Positions 23,200 through 31,921 of a DNA stretch of 64,000 bases are shown piece after piece. A program made the translations under genes and the position numbers. The stretch is from Niveispirillum cyanobacteriorum (GTDB lineage: Bacteria; Pseudomonadota; Alphaproteobacteria; Azospirillales; Azospirillaceae). How positions within the stretch are numbered: position 1 is the stretch's first letter; the number at the start of each line of letters is the position of its first letter. Below the pieces are notes generated by a model, which saw only the letters and a program-made list of their open reading frames with translations, had not been told where the DNA came from and searched no databases. The DNA is taken from the NCBI RefSeq assembly GCF_002868735.1, contig NZ_CP025611.1, positions 3,056,501 through 3,120,500 of the forward strand, in the 5' to 3' direction.

Positions 23200-24567
23200 A
23201 TGACCCAGGACTGCACCAAGCAGAGGGCGATCAGGGGGCCGGGCCGCTGGCATCCGCGGCATCTGCGCGCCTGGCTGTCGGCCCGGCCCTTCCTGCGCAA
23301 TGTCTCTATCCTGCTGACGGGGGCGGCGGGCGGGCAGTTGATCGCCGTGCTGCTGTCGCCGCTGTTGACGCGGCTATACACGCCGCAGCAGTTTGGGACC
23401 TTGAGCGTCTATTCCGCTGCCCTGACCATGATCGTGGTCTTGGCGTCCCTGCGTTATGAATTCGCCCTGTTGCTGGTCCGGCGGCGGGCGGATGCCGTCA
23501 ATCTGATGGCGGTCTGCCTGTGTGTACTGGTGCTGACCACGGCGGCGCTGGGCGTTGCGGTCTTCGCGGTGCCGGATGCGACGCTGCGGACGCTGTGGCC
23601 GGTGCCGTTGGACGAGGGGCCGCTGGCGGCTTACCAGGGGTTGCTGGTCCTTGGCTATTTCTGCCTCGGCTTCTATTACATTGCCCTGCAGCTGGCCACG
23701 CGCACCAGTGACTTTCCCGCCATCGCCAAGACAAGGCTGGCGCAGGGGCTGGTGGGACCGGCCAGCCAGATCGGGCTGGCCCTGGCGGGGCTGGGGGCGC
23801 CCGGCCTGCTGGTCGGCTTCGTCCTGGGCCAATCGGCGGGCAGCTTCGGGCTGTTCGGTTCTGTTATCGCCCGGATGCGGCGTGTCTTGCGGCTGCTGTC
23901 CTGGCGGCGCATGCGTGTACTGGCCCGGCGCTATATCCGCTTCCCGCTGATCAGCAGTTGGGCCGCCCTGATCGATGCGGCGGGTAGCAGCCAGTTGCTC
24001 TATATCCTGGCCGGCATCGCCTTCTCGCCCGCCGTTGCGGGCTTCATCTTCCTGGTCGAACGGGTGGTCTCGCGCCCGCTGGCCATCGTCGGCACCTCCA
24101 TCCTGCAGGTCTATATGGGGGAGGCGGGAAAGATCGCGGCCAGCGACCCCGCCCGCCTGAAACGCCGCTTTGCGCAAGTCGTGTCGCGGCAGTCCCTGCT
24201 AGCGCTCCTTTGGATCCTGGCCGCGAACCTGGCCGCATCCTTTGCGTTCGCCACCGTTTTCGGACCGGAATGGCAGCAGGCCGTGACCTATCTGCACGCG
24301 CTCAGCCTTGGCTATCTGGCGCAGGCGGTCGTCCAGCCTGTGTTCCATACGCTTCAGATCCTGGGGCGGCAGGGGCTGGCGGCCGGCTGGCAGGTGGGGC
24401 GGCTGTGCCTGACGGTCTGTGTCTTCCTGGCCGGCGTAGAGCAGGGCTGGGCCGCCCCCTGGGTGATCGCGGGATACAGCGCGGCACAGGCCGTCTGCTG
24501 CTTGCTGCTGCTGGCCCTCATGGTGCGGGCCACTGATCAAAGACGGCACGAAGGGGTGAAGGGATGA
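23200..24567 (+). CDS. Wzx-like polysaccharide flippase
   Basis: 455 residues from ATG 23200 with about 12 predicted membrane segments. The N-terminus (FLRNVSILLTGAAGGQLIAVLLSPLLTRLYTPQQFGTL) is characteristic of the MATE-like oligosaccharide flippase family (RfbX/Wzx), with alternating helices and short basic loops. It would move undecaprenyl-diphosphate-linked repeat units across the inner membrane for polymerisation by Wzy. The last four bases overlap the start of the small cysteine-rich gene, so the two form an operon. Confidence 0.8.
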   Translation: MTQDCTKQRAIRGPGRWHPRHLRAWLSARPFLRNVSILLTGAAGGQLIAVLLSPLLTRLYTPQQFGTLSVYSAALTMIVVLASLRYEFALLLVRRRADAVNLMAVCLCVLVLTTAALGVAVFAVPDATLRTLWPVPLDEGPLAAYQGLLVLGYFCLGFYYIALQLATRTSDFPAIAKTRLAQGLVGPASQIGLALAGLGAPGLLVGFVLGQSAGSFGLFGSVIARMRRVLRLLSWRRMRVLARRYIRFPLISSWAALIDAAGSSQLLYILAGIAFSPAVAGFIFLVERVVSRPLAIVGTSILQVYMGEAGKIAASDPARLKRRFAQVVSRQSLLALLWILAANLAASFAFATVFGPEWQQAVTYLHALSLGYLAQAVVQPVFHTLQILGRQGLAAGWQVGRLCLTVCVFLAGVEQGWAAPWVIAGYSAAQAVCCLLLLALMVRATDQRRHEGVKG

Positions 24568-24938
24568 AACGCACCGCTGCCATCATTGCGCTGCTGCTGG
24601 GCGCGGCCCCCCTGACCGCCGCCGCCCCTTTCTGTGTGAAGGTCACGGGCGTGCCGGCCCAATGCCTTTATGTCGATCCTGCCGCCTGTCAGCGGGAGGC
24701 GGACCGGGCCGGCGGGCGCTGCGTCACCAATGAACGGGAGTTTGAAAGGCCCGTGGCCGCCCTGCCTTACTGTCTGGCGAGGGCCGGCAATGTCATGTCC
24801 TGCGTCTATCCCGCCTATGCTGATTGTGAGACGGATGCGCGCCGCCTGGGTGGAACCTGCATCGCCGCCAAACTGCCGCCCCGCCCCGGCCCGGTGAAGG
24901 AACCGGGCGCCGACCCGTTCGCTGTCACCCGTCCTTGA
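24564..24938 (+). CDS. Secreted protein with two tandem DUF3551-like repeats
   Basis: 124 residues. Signal peptide MKRTAAIIALLLGAAPLTAAA, then two repeats with matched cysteines: PFCVKVTGVPAQCLYVD...CQREADRAGGRC and PYCLARAGNVMSCVYPA...CETDARRLGGTC. Each has the four-Cys pattern of DUF3551 (YPWC...C...C...GGxC). The family normally carries one repeat, so this is an internal duplication. Function unknown; a small disulfide-bonded periplasmic protein. It overlaps wzx by four bases and is convergent with the pectate-lyase gene. Confidence 0.65.
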   Translation: MKRTAAIIALLLGAAPLTAAAPFCVKVTGVPAQCLYVDPAACQREADRAGGRCVTNEREFERPVAALPYCLARAGNVMSCVYPAYADCETDARRLGGTCIAAKLPPRPGPVKEPGADPFAVTRP

Positions 24939-26843
24939 TCACGGTGTGCCATCGCGCAGATCAGGCACGAACCTGCCAAAGCCGCGTTCGGGAAAGTCCG
25001 TGACGGGCACGGGCGGCGTCGTATCGCCAGCGGCGCGGCCCACATAGATTTGATACCGGCTGCCGGACCTCAGCGATTCCTCGACAAAGCTGGCGGACAG
25101 GGAGGAGCCGGTGTTGATGAAGGTGGGCACTGTGGCCGGTGCCCCGTCACGCACGACATAGACCAGCCCGCCGAAAATATCGGTGCGCGCCCCCTCACGG
25201 TTGTCCAATACCGTACAAACCCCCTCCGTCTTCAGGCCCAGGATGGCAAGCGGGCTGCCCCGGTTGATGATTCGGGTCGTCGTGCCCTCGCTGTCGAACT
25301 GGCGCGCGAACACCGGCTGCGGCCCCGTGATGCGCAGCAGGCCGCAGCACATATTGTCCAGGAAGGCGCGTCCGCCGGTGGCACGGCGGTCCAGCATGGT
25401 GGTGCCGGCGGACACGATATCCCGCATCACGATCTCCCGCCCGCCCGACAGTTCCACCCCGACCTGTTCGCCCAAACCAGTATTGTCAAAGGCCAGCCGT
25501 TCGATGAACAAGGGCGGTCCCGCCGTGGCGGCACGGAACATGCCGTTCGTGCGGGCAAAGGCGGGACGCCGGTTGATGACGCGGATGGTGGAATTCATGC
25601 CCACGATCCGTTGCAGGCTGGCCGGGATATCCACGCTGTCATTTACCGCATAGGTGCCGTTGGGCAGATAGACAACGGCAGCCCCCGATGCAAACGCCTG
25701 ACGCAAGGCCTGTGTCGCATCCTGTGCGGGATCGCCGGTGGCGCCATAGGTGGCGACATTGACCCATTGCCCTTCCGGCACCACGGGGACCGGCGGCGGG
25801 TCCGCCCATGCTGTACGCCCGGCGGGCGGTGGTGTGGCCTGCCAGTTGCTGCGCCCTTGCAGCACCCCGCTCTGTACCGTGCCGCCAATGGACAGATCGC
25901 GCAGGGTGACGAAGCCGTCATTGCGGATCAGGTCCGCCACGCTACCGCCCGGTGCCGTCCCGCCCTCGATCGCCAGAAAGGCTTTGTCGCCGGCATTGAT
26001 GATCCGCCCCAATGGTCCATCGATGCGCAGGTTGCGGAAGGTCAGGGCGTTCTGGCTGTTGGTGATGGCCGTGTCCGTCTGTTTCGACAGGTTCACATGT
26101 TCGAAGGTCAGGCCATATTCGGTCTGGGCGGTCGCGATGCCGGTGGCGAAGCCCTGGATCGTCAGATGCTGGATCAGGGTGGGGCCGGGCCATTTGCGCG
26201 TCATGGACAGGCCCACGGCCCCGCTGCCGGCCTCGGCGCGCAGCGTGACATGGCGGATGGCGCCACTATTGTTGCCCAGATAATCGATGGCGATGGCGCC
26301 TTGATTGCCGCTGCCGACATCGATGGTCATGTTCTCTACGAAGTTCATATAGGCATCGTTGCCTTCGCCCCGGCCCGGATAATCCTTGCCGCCCTCCGTC
26401 GCCCCGCTGCGGTACAGTTTCGAACTGGTCAGGATCACGGGCTGTGGGCGCTGCGGATCGCCATAGCCGGGCGCATTGTCAGGCAGTTTCAGCACCGTCC
26501 CCGCTTCCGATTGCCCGATCAGGACGAAGCCCGATGCGAACCGCCCATCGGCATAGCGTTTCAGAAGCGGGGCCGTGATGCGGTAGGTGCCGTCGGGCAC
26601 GAAGACCAGCCGGTCCTGCCAGAAGCTGGCACCCGTATCGCCGCCGCTGGCCGCCAGTGCTGCCAGGAAAGCGGCGGTGTCGTCGGTCTGCCCGTCGCCC
26701 ACCGCCCCGAAATCGCGCACATTCAGGGCGCTGCTGTCGGTGGGGTAGATATCCGCGCGGGCCTGAACGGCTGGCAGCAGCAGGCAGAGCAGCAGCGGCA
26801 GGACGAATTTATGCCACGGCCAGCGCCCGGTAATGTCGTTCAT
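24939..26843 (-). CDS. Secreted tandem pectate-lyase-3 (beta-helix) protein
   Basis: 634 residues from ATG 26843 (ATG 26849 also possible). A signal peptide (LLLCLLLPAVQARA) precedes two copies of the Pectate_lyase_3 start: LNVRDFGAVGDGQTDDTAAFLAAL (about residue 40) and VNVATYGATGDPAQDATQALRQAF (about residue 360). The intervening and C-terminal parts are right-handed parallel beta-helix-like repeats. In exopolysaccharide loci these proteins often degrade or trim the polymer. The catalytic residues cannot be named from the sequence alone. Its start overlaps the 3' end of the GT4 gene by about 35 bp. Confidence 0.75.
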   Translation of the reverse strand: MNDITGRWPWHKFVLPLLLCLLLPAVQARADIYPTDSSALNVRDFGAVGDGQTDDTAAFLAALAASGGDTGASFWQDRLVFVPDGTYRITAPLLKRYADGRFASGFVLIGQSEAGTVLKLPDNAPGYGDPQRPQPVILTSSKLYRSGATEGGKDYPGRGEGNDAYMNFVENMTIDVGSGNQGAIAIDYLGNNSGAIRHVTLRAEAGSGAVGLSMTRKWPGPTLIQHLTIQGFATGIATAQTEYGLTFEHVNLSKQTDTAITNSQNALTFRNLRIDGPLGRIINAGDKAFLAIEGGTAPGGSVADLIRNDGFVTLRDLSIGGTVQSGVLQGRSNWQATPPPAGRTAWADPPPVPVVPEGQWVNVATYGATGDPAQDATQALRQAFASGAAVVYLPNGTYAVNDSVDIPASLQRIVGMNSTIRVINRRPAFARTNGMFRAATAGPPLFIERLAFDNTGLGEQVGVELSGGREIVMRDIVSAGTTMLDRRATGGRAFLDNMCCGLLRITGPQPVFARQFDSEGTTTRIINRGSPLAILGLKTEGVCTVLDNREGARTDIFGGLVYVVRDGAPATVPTFINTGSSLSASFVEESLRSGSRYQIYVGRAAGDTTPPVPVTDFPERGFGRFVPDLRDGTP

Positions 26844-28032
26844 AATCATCGATCATGCGCTCCAGGCTGAAGCGTCGGGCCAGGGCCGCCGACGCGTCGG
26901 GCAGTTCCGGCAGGGCACCGGGATCGCGGGCCAGCCGCGCCATCAGGGTAGCCAGCGCGCCGGCATCGCCGGGCCGGAACAGGAAGCCGGTGCGCCCGGC
27001 CTCAACGAATTCGGGAATGCCGCCGATATCGCTGCCCAGAAGGCCCAGGCCGTAGGCGGCGGCCTCCACGATGGTGACGGGCGCATTCTCAAACCACAGG
27101 GATGGCAGCAGCAGATGACCTGCCCGCGTCAGGGCCTCCACCTTCGCGGGCCCGTCCAGAAAGCCCAGATAGCGGATGCGCGGGTCGGCGGCTGCGGCGG
27201 CCCGCACCTTGTCTGCCAGCGGTCCCTTGCCCGCGATGGACAGTTCCACCGGCAGGTCGCGCGGCAGGATGGTCATGGCCTCCAGCGCTGTTTCCACCCC
27301 CTTCTCCACTGTCAGCCGCGTCAGCATCAGGAACCGGCCCCGGCTGTCCGGGGGGCGGCTCTGGCGTATCTGGGCGGCGTCGGGGGGCAGGGGGATGCCA
27401 TTATGCACGACCGTCCCGCCCCCGGCCCGCAGGCCCGCGCGCTGGTGCAGATCCAGAAGAAGGCGCGACGGGCTGGCGAACAGATCGACATGGCGGGTGG
27501 TGCGGATATGCCAGTGACGGTACAGGCGGCAATGGACGCGCGGCCTGGTACATATCCGCCAGTCATGGGTCAGCAGGAAGGCGCGCGGGCACAGCAGATG
27601 GTAATCGTGCGCGGTATGCAGCACCGGCACACCATCGGCCCGCGCGCGGGCCCAGATGGCGGCGGAAAACCCGTCGATCAGATGGCTGTGCAGGATGTCC
27701 GGTCTGGCACTGTCCAGGATGGTGCCCAACCGGCGAGCCGCATCCCGGTTCCAGGCATCCTTGGCATGCCACAGCCATTTGCGCGGGCCGGGGTTCAGTG
27801 GGCGTTCGAAGGACCAGTAGAGATTGGGCGGAAAGAAGCGGATCACCTCCACGCCGTCCCGCTGCTCCACCGGGTAGGGTTCCATGTCCGGCCCGCAGGT
27901 TGAAACAACGGTGACCCGGTGCCCGCGCCGCACCAGCCCTTCGCACAGGAAGGCCACGATCCGCTCCGCCCCGCCTGCCATCAGCGGTGGGTAAAGGTTG
28001 TTCACGACCATGACATGCAGGGGCCGGGTCAT
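26809..28032 (-). CDS. GT4 family glycosyltransferase
   Basis: 407 residues. N-terminal Rossmann half starts VMVVNNLYPPLMAGGAERIVAF with the typical glycine-rich loop; LHSHLIDGFSAA and TAHDYHLLCPR lie midway; the C-terminal half has MLTRLTVEKGVETAL, the acceptor-binding ENAPVTIVEAAAYGLGLLGSDIGG (E-x7-E motif), all characteristic of retaining GT4 enzymes. It transfers a sugar from a nucleotide donor to the growing repeat unit on the cytoplasmic face. It overlaps both neighbours, so translation is coupled within the minus-strand operon. Confidence 0.82.
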   Translation of the reverse strand: MTRPLHVMVVNNLYPPLMAGGAERIVAFLCEGLVRRGHRVTVVSTCGPDMEPYPVEQRDGVEVIRFFPPNLYWSFERPLNPGPRKWLWHAKDAWNRDAARRLGTILDSARPDILHSHLIDGFSAAIWARARADGVPVLHTAHDYHLLCPRAFLLTHDWRICTRPRVHCRLYRHWHIRTTRHVDLFASPSRLLLDLHQRAGLRAGGGTVVHNGIPLPPDAAQIRQSRPPDSRGRFLMLTRLTVEKGVETALEAMTILPRDLPVELSIAGKGPLADKVRAAAAADPRIRYLGFLDGPAKVEALTRAGHLLLPSLWFENAPVTIVEAAAYGLGLLGSDIGGIPEFVEAGRTGFLFRPGDAGALATLMARLARDPGALPELPDASAALARRFSLERMIDDYERHYRALAVA

Positions 28033-28739
28033 AGCAGGCTGGCCATCCAGCCGGGCACATGGTTCTGCCGGTCATGCAGGATGGCGCCCAGAATGGGCCG
28101 GTTGCAGCGGACCAGCAGTTCGCGCAGGCGGATGGCCGATGACCGCCGCGTCTGCTCCGCCTCGATCACGATGACATTGCCATCGACATGGCCCGACAGG
28201 ATGGCACCTAGCGGTTCGCTGTCGGCGGGTGGGGCCACCACGATCACCATGTCGAAATGCCGGCGGAAGCTTTCGATATGGCCCGCGATCTCATCCGTGC
28301 GGGCCGGGGAGATGCCGCGTCCGGGCCAGCCGCGCAGGTCGGCCATGTACATTTCCTGCTCCGGTATCTTCATCAGCTCCGCCTGCCGGGCCAGTGCGCG
28401 GACAATGCCGTCAGCGCCGGCGTCGGCGGTCTGCGGCCAGGGGGCCCAGGGCTGGCGCGTGCAGTTCAGCACCAGCATCTTCTTGCCCAGGACGCTGGCG
28501 GCGGCCCAGGCCATGTCCAGGGCGATCTCAGAGGCACCGGGGCCGGCACCAGCGGCCAGGAACTGGATGGCCATGCCCCGGTCGATATCCAGGACGGCGT
28601 CGATCTCCAGATACAGCTCGATCAGGTCCACCATGGCCAGATCCTCCGGCACGGGCCAGTCCACCTCCCGGATCTCATGCTCCTGCCACGGGGGGACGGG
28701 GTCCCGGAACGGCTCCGGGGCAATGTTCAGCTTCGTCAT
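28029..28739 (-). CDS. BY-kinase/CpsD-like ATPase-fold protein lacking Walker A lysine
   Basis: 236 residues with the layout of CpsD/Wzc kinase domains: a strand followed by a loop at FLAAGAGPGASEIALDMAW (about residues 60-78) where canonical proteins carry GxGKS/T, a Walker A'-like MLVLNCTRQ and Walker B-like DMVIVVAPPADS. The P-loop lysine is absent, the Walker A' aspartate is replaced by Asn, and no Tyr-rich tail is present. Catalysis is therefore doubtful; it may be a structural partner of the Wzz-like protein, with which it overlaps by four bases. Confidence 0.6.
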   Translation of the reverse strand: MTKLNIAPEPFRDPVPPWQEHEIREVDWPVPEDLAMVDLIELYLEIDAVLDIDRGMAIQFLAAGAGPGASEIALDMAWAAASVLGKKMLVLNCTRQPWAPWPQTADAGADGIVRALARQAELMKIPEQEMYMADLRGWPGRGISPARTDEIAGHIESFRRHFDMVIVVAPPADSEPLGAILSGHVDGNVIVIEAEQTRRSSAIRLRELLVRCNRPILGAILHDRQNHVPGWMASLL

Positions 28740-30217
28740 GCGCTGTCTCCGTAGGCCAGCAATTGCAGGGGTGGCCGATGCGGCTGCCGCTCAAAGCTGG
28801 CCAGGACCGGCAGGTCCAGAAGGAAGACAACCTGTTCTGCCGTCGTGAAGCGATCGTCCCGCGCTTCGCGCAGCAGCACCGCGATGGTGGCCAGGATGGC
28901 CCCGCCGATCAGGCAGGCGATCATCGTGGCCAGCCCGCGCGGCCGTACCGTGCGATAGGGCTGGGTCGGCTCGCTCAACACGGCGGCGGGGGAAATGCGT
29001 TCGCTGTTCAGGTTGCCTTTCACGCGGGCATTGGCGTGCTGCATCGACAGGGAACGGTACGCTTCCTCCGCGATCTGGTACTCGCGCACCAGATCATTGA
29101 ACCGGCCCCGGTTGCGGCGCAGTTCAGCCAGACGCTCGTCCAGCGCTGTGATCTGGCCGGTCAGCACCTGGACGGGCTGGGCGTTGCTCTCCACATCGGC
29201 GCTGGTGCGCAGATAATCGGTCTGCAGGGTCTGATAGACGCTGTTGGGTGCCGTGGTGGAGCGTTTCTCCAGATCGGCGCGCCGGGTCGCCACTTCTTTC
29301 TCCGCCGTCGCGATGCCAGCCTTCAGCGCCGCCATGGCCGGCCCGTCGGGATTATAGGTGGCCAGCATCTGGCTACGCTTCATGCGCAGTTCCAGAAGCC
29401 GCGACTGCGCCTCATCCAGGGCGCGGTACTTCTCGCCGCTGGCCGTTTCTGGCAGTTTTTCAGGCACCTTGGTCATCAGCTTTTCCAGGCCGCGCTTGCG
29501 CTCCTGCGCCTGGGCCAGGGCGGCGCGGGCGGCATGCAGGCTGGTGTCCAGCTCGCTGCGCTGGGCCAGCAGATCCTCCACCTCCTTGTCGAAGCTGCTG
29601 ATCCGCCACTGGTCCTTGAAGCTCTCCAGCGTCGCTTGTGCCTTGGTCAGTTCGTCACTGGCCTGCCGCACCTCCCCCGCCAGAAAGCCCTCATGCGGGT
29701 TATGGTAGATCTGGGTCTGCCGCCCGACATAAAGATCGATCAGCTTGCGCACCAGCTTGGGCGCCATCTCCTTGTCGGGGTGGCGCAGCGACAGGGTGAT
29801 GATGTTGTCCTGGTTGCCAACCTCGGCGGCCAGATCATCCAGCAGCCTTGTGACGGCGGCATCCATCGCCGTCCCGCGTGCCGGCGGGTCCGCCGCAATG
29901 TCGGGATAGATGGCGGGGATGCCGAACGCTTCCACCGTTGCACGCGCCAGATCATGGCTGTGCAGGATGGCGGCATGGGCCAGCACGATCTCCCGCCGGT
30001 CGGACGGGGTCAGCTCCGTCGCCGGCCCCCGCTCCACCTGCGGGGCGGACCAGCGACCAAAGGTCACCACCAGTTCCGCCACGGATTCATACTTCTTGGT
30101 CGCGAAGGTCAGATACCCGGCCCCCAGCAGCAGGGTGCACAGGAGGACCGTCATGAACAGGCGCCATCTCTTGCAGATCGTGATCAGGACGCCATGGGGC
30201 AGGGCTGTCGCGTACAT
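28736..30217 (-). CDS. Wzz/GumC-like chain-length determinant (PCP family)
   Basis: 493 residues. Two transmembrane segments flank a long periplasmic coiled-coil domain: TM1 LFMTVLLCTLLLGAGYLTF (about residues 20-38) and TM2 GLATMIACLIGGAILATIAVLL (about residues 430-452). The N-terminal Wzz domain is followed by long helices (RQASDELTKAQATLESF, RGLEKLMTKVPE) and a GNVxx/GRF-like segment near TM2. No C-terminal kinase domain; that function would be provided by the separate ATPase genes. It determines polymer length and couples polymerisation to export through Wza. Confidence 0.8.
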   Translation of the reverse strand: MYATALPHGVLITICKRWRLFMTVLLCTLLLGAGYLTFATKKYESVAELVVTFGRWSAPQVERGPATELTPSDRREIVLAHAAILHSHDLARATVEAFGIPAIYPDIAADPPARGTAMDAAVTRLLDDLAAEVGNQDNIITLSLRHPDKEMAPKLVRKLIDLYVGRQTQIYHNPHEGFLAGEVRQASDELTKAQATLESFKDQWRISSFDKEVEDLLAQRSELDTSLHAARAALAQAQERKRGLEKLMTKVPEKLPETASGEKYRALDEAQSRLLELRMKRSQMLATYNPDGPAMAALKAGIATAEKEVATRRADLEKRSTTAPNSVYQTLQTDYLRTSADVESNAQPVQVLTGQITALDERLAELRRNRGRFNDLVREYQIAEEAYRSLSMQHANARVKGNLNSERISPAAVLSEPTQPYRTVRPRGLATMIACLIGGAILATIAVLLREARDDRFTTAEQVVFLLDLPVLASFERQPHRPPLQLLAYGDSA

Positions 30218-30252
30218 TGCCGTCTCCCGCAGGGTGGGCCAGCAATCCTTCG

Positions 30253-30972
30253 TCAGTTATTCGAAGGGTTGATGTTGTAGGTGAAGCCCCAATTGAAGGG
30301 CACGAACTGCTGCACGAACTGGTTCCAGAAGGTGTAGGCCTCATAGACGCCCGTGCGCGGCACATAGACCACGTCATACTGGGCCAGCCGCACATCGGCG
30401 GCGGGGTCCTTGCCGGTGATCGCGGCCATGTAATCCACTGCCATGGCCTGCGGTTTGTCGCCGTCGCCGCGCCGCAGGATGAAGATATTCTCCCGCGAGG
30501 CCGACAGCTTTACCCCGCCGGCCCGCGCGATGGCCTGGGTCACGGTCAGGTTGGGGCCGACGGTGATGAATTCACCGGGGCTGCCCACCTCACCCGCCAC
30601 ATAGACGCGGTTGGGCGCGAAGGAATGCACGATCACGCTGATCTGCGGATCGGTCAGCAGCGTCCGGTATTTCTCCCGCAGGCTGGCCGAAATCTCCGAC
30701 GGCGCGCGGTTATAGGCCATCACATCCTCGGCGATGGCGGTGGAGATCATACCGTCGGGCCGCACCACCACTTCCTCATTCAGCTCCGGATTGAGGTAGA
30801 GGCGGATATAGAGCATGTCGCCCACCTGCACCTTGTATCCCGGCAGGGTGGCTGCACTGCCAGCCACGGGCGTCGCCACCTGCGGTGCCGGTGGCAGGGC
30901 CGCCTGCCGCTGCACACAGGCGGTCAGCAGCAGGGGCAGCAGGGCAAGCAGTCTGATCGCGGGCGCCTTCAT
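30253..30972 (-). CDS. Wza-like polysaccharide export lipoprotein
   Basis: 239 residues from ATG 30972. Signal LLALLPLLLTAC with lipobox TAC (Cys about residue 19). The polysaccharide export (Poly_export) domain begins YKVQVGDMLYIRLYLNPELN (about residues 45-64), followed by VVRPDGMISTAIAEDV, typical of the first conserved beta-alpha repeat, then a SLBB-like domain with VYVAGEVGSPGEF (about residues 125-137). The protein forms an outer-membrane or periplasmic export channel partnering with the Wzz-like protein. The ending VQQFVPFNWGFTYNINPSNN has an amphipathic stretch. Confidence 0.82.
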   Translation of the reverse strand: MKAPAIRLLALLPLLLTACVQRQAALPPAPQVATPVAGSAATLPGYKVQVGDMLYIRLYLNPELNEEVVVRPDGMISTAIAEDVMAYNRAPSEISASLREKYRTLLTDPQISVIVHSFAPNRVYVAGEVGSPGEFITVGPNLTVTQAIARAGGVKLSASRENIFILRRGDGDKPQAMAVDYMAAITGKDPAADVRLAQYDVVYVPRTGVYEAYTFWNQFVQQFVPFNWGFTYNINPSNN

Positions 30973-30986
30973 GGTGACGGCCCGCT

Positions 30987-31751
30987 TCAATAGGCGCCGT
31001 CGCGGCGCAGCACCGCCGACGGCGTGCGCAGCAGCACGCGCAGGTCGGACAGGAAACTCCAGTTGCGGGCATAATCGCGATCCAGCCGCACCCGCTCGCC
31101 ATAGCCGGTATCGTTGCGCCCGCTGATCTGCCACACACCCGTGATGCCGGGGCGGCAGCGGGAATAATCATGGAAGGCCGCGCCATATCGCCGGACCTCG
31201 TCCGCCACAATGGGGCGGGGGCCGACCAGGCTCATGTCGCCGGCCAGCACGTTCAGCAATTGCGGCAGCTCATCCAGGCTGGTGGTGCGCAGGAAACGGC
31301 CGACCTTGGTGACGCGCGGATCGTCGCGCAGCTTGAAATCGCGCTCCCACTCCGCCCGCGCCGCCGGATCGGTGGACAACAGTCGGGCTAGCACGGCCTC
31401 CGCGTTGGGCACCATGGTACGGAACTTCCAGCATTTGAAAGGCTGCCCCCGCGCGCCGACGCGGCGATGACCGAACAGCACCGGCCCGCCATCACGCTTG
31501 GCCAGCACGGCCAGCGTCAGGAACAGGGGGGATAGCAGCGCCAGCAGCGATGCCGATGCGGCGATGTCGAACAGGCGCTTGCTGATCCTTGTGGCCGGGT
31601 TCTGCCGCACTGCGGGACGGCGCTCACGATCCAGATGCTGGTCAATGGCGGCGGCATGCAGGCGATGCCAGTCATAACCACGCCCGCCAGCCGACGCGCC
31701 AACCAGAACAGCTTGTCGCGACAGGGGGGCCGTAAAGGCTTGCGATGCCAT
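30987..31751 (-). CDS. Priming sugar transferase (undecaprenyl-phosphate, PF02397 type)
   Basis: 254 residues; start at 31751 preferred because GGAG lies six bases upstream (ATG 31763 is an alternative). One hydrophobic hairpin segment (LFDIAASASLLALLSPLFLTLAVLA, about residues 62-86) precedes the catalytic core KCWKFRTMVPNA, DPRVTKVGRFLRTTSLDELPQL and DMSLVGPRP, the signature of polyisoprenyl-phosphate hexose-1-phosphate transferases. It starts repeat-unit synthesis by transferring glucose- or galactose-1-phosphate to undecaprenyl phosphate. It lacks the long N-terminal domain of WbaP/WcaJ, so is the short form. Confidence 0.85.
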   Translation of the reverse strand: MASQAFTAPLSRQAVLVGASAGGRGYDWHRLHAAAIDQHLDRERRPAVRQNPATRISKRLFDIAASASLLALLSPLFLTLAVLAKRDGGPVLFGHRRVGARGQPFKCWKFRTMVPNAEAVLARLLSTDPAARAEWERDFKLRDDPRVTKVGRFLRTTSLDELPQLLNVLAGDMSLVGPRPIVADEVRRYGAAFHDYSRCRPGITGVWQISGRNDTGYGERVRLDRDYARNWSFLSDLRVLLRTPSAVLRRDGAY

Positions 31752-31921
31752 GATACGCTCCATCTCCGTGGGTAAAGGATGCCCATCGCCCGCGAATGCA
31801 ATCGCGAGCGGCGGCAATAGTTTGTTGTTTTCGTCATTCCCAGGTGCCGACTATAACAACCGCAATGGCGCATCGGCCTGTGGTCAATCTGTGTCCGGGT
31901 TATGTTGCGCCGCAACCAGAG
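31752..31921. promoter_or_regulatory. Intergenic region upstream of the Wza/Wzz operon
   Basis: 170 bp between the sugar-transferase start and the end of the BY-kinase-like gene, both minus strand, of lower GC than the flanking genes. It is the likely promoter site for the operon running 31751 to 24939; a TATAGT hexamer on the minus strand is a candidate -10, but the matching -35 is poor. Confidence 0.3.

Noticed and set aside
25050-26870. A 606-codon plus-strand open frame
   Set aside because: It is antisense to the pectate-lyase-like gene and has the amino-acid bias of a shadow frame (runs of Arg, Gly, His, Gln); the minus-strand protein has a signal peptide and repeats.
28229-30280. A 683-codon plus-strand open frame
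   Set aside because: It lies antisense to the Wzz-like and CpsD-like genes, which have clear family features; the plus frame shows no domain.
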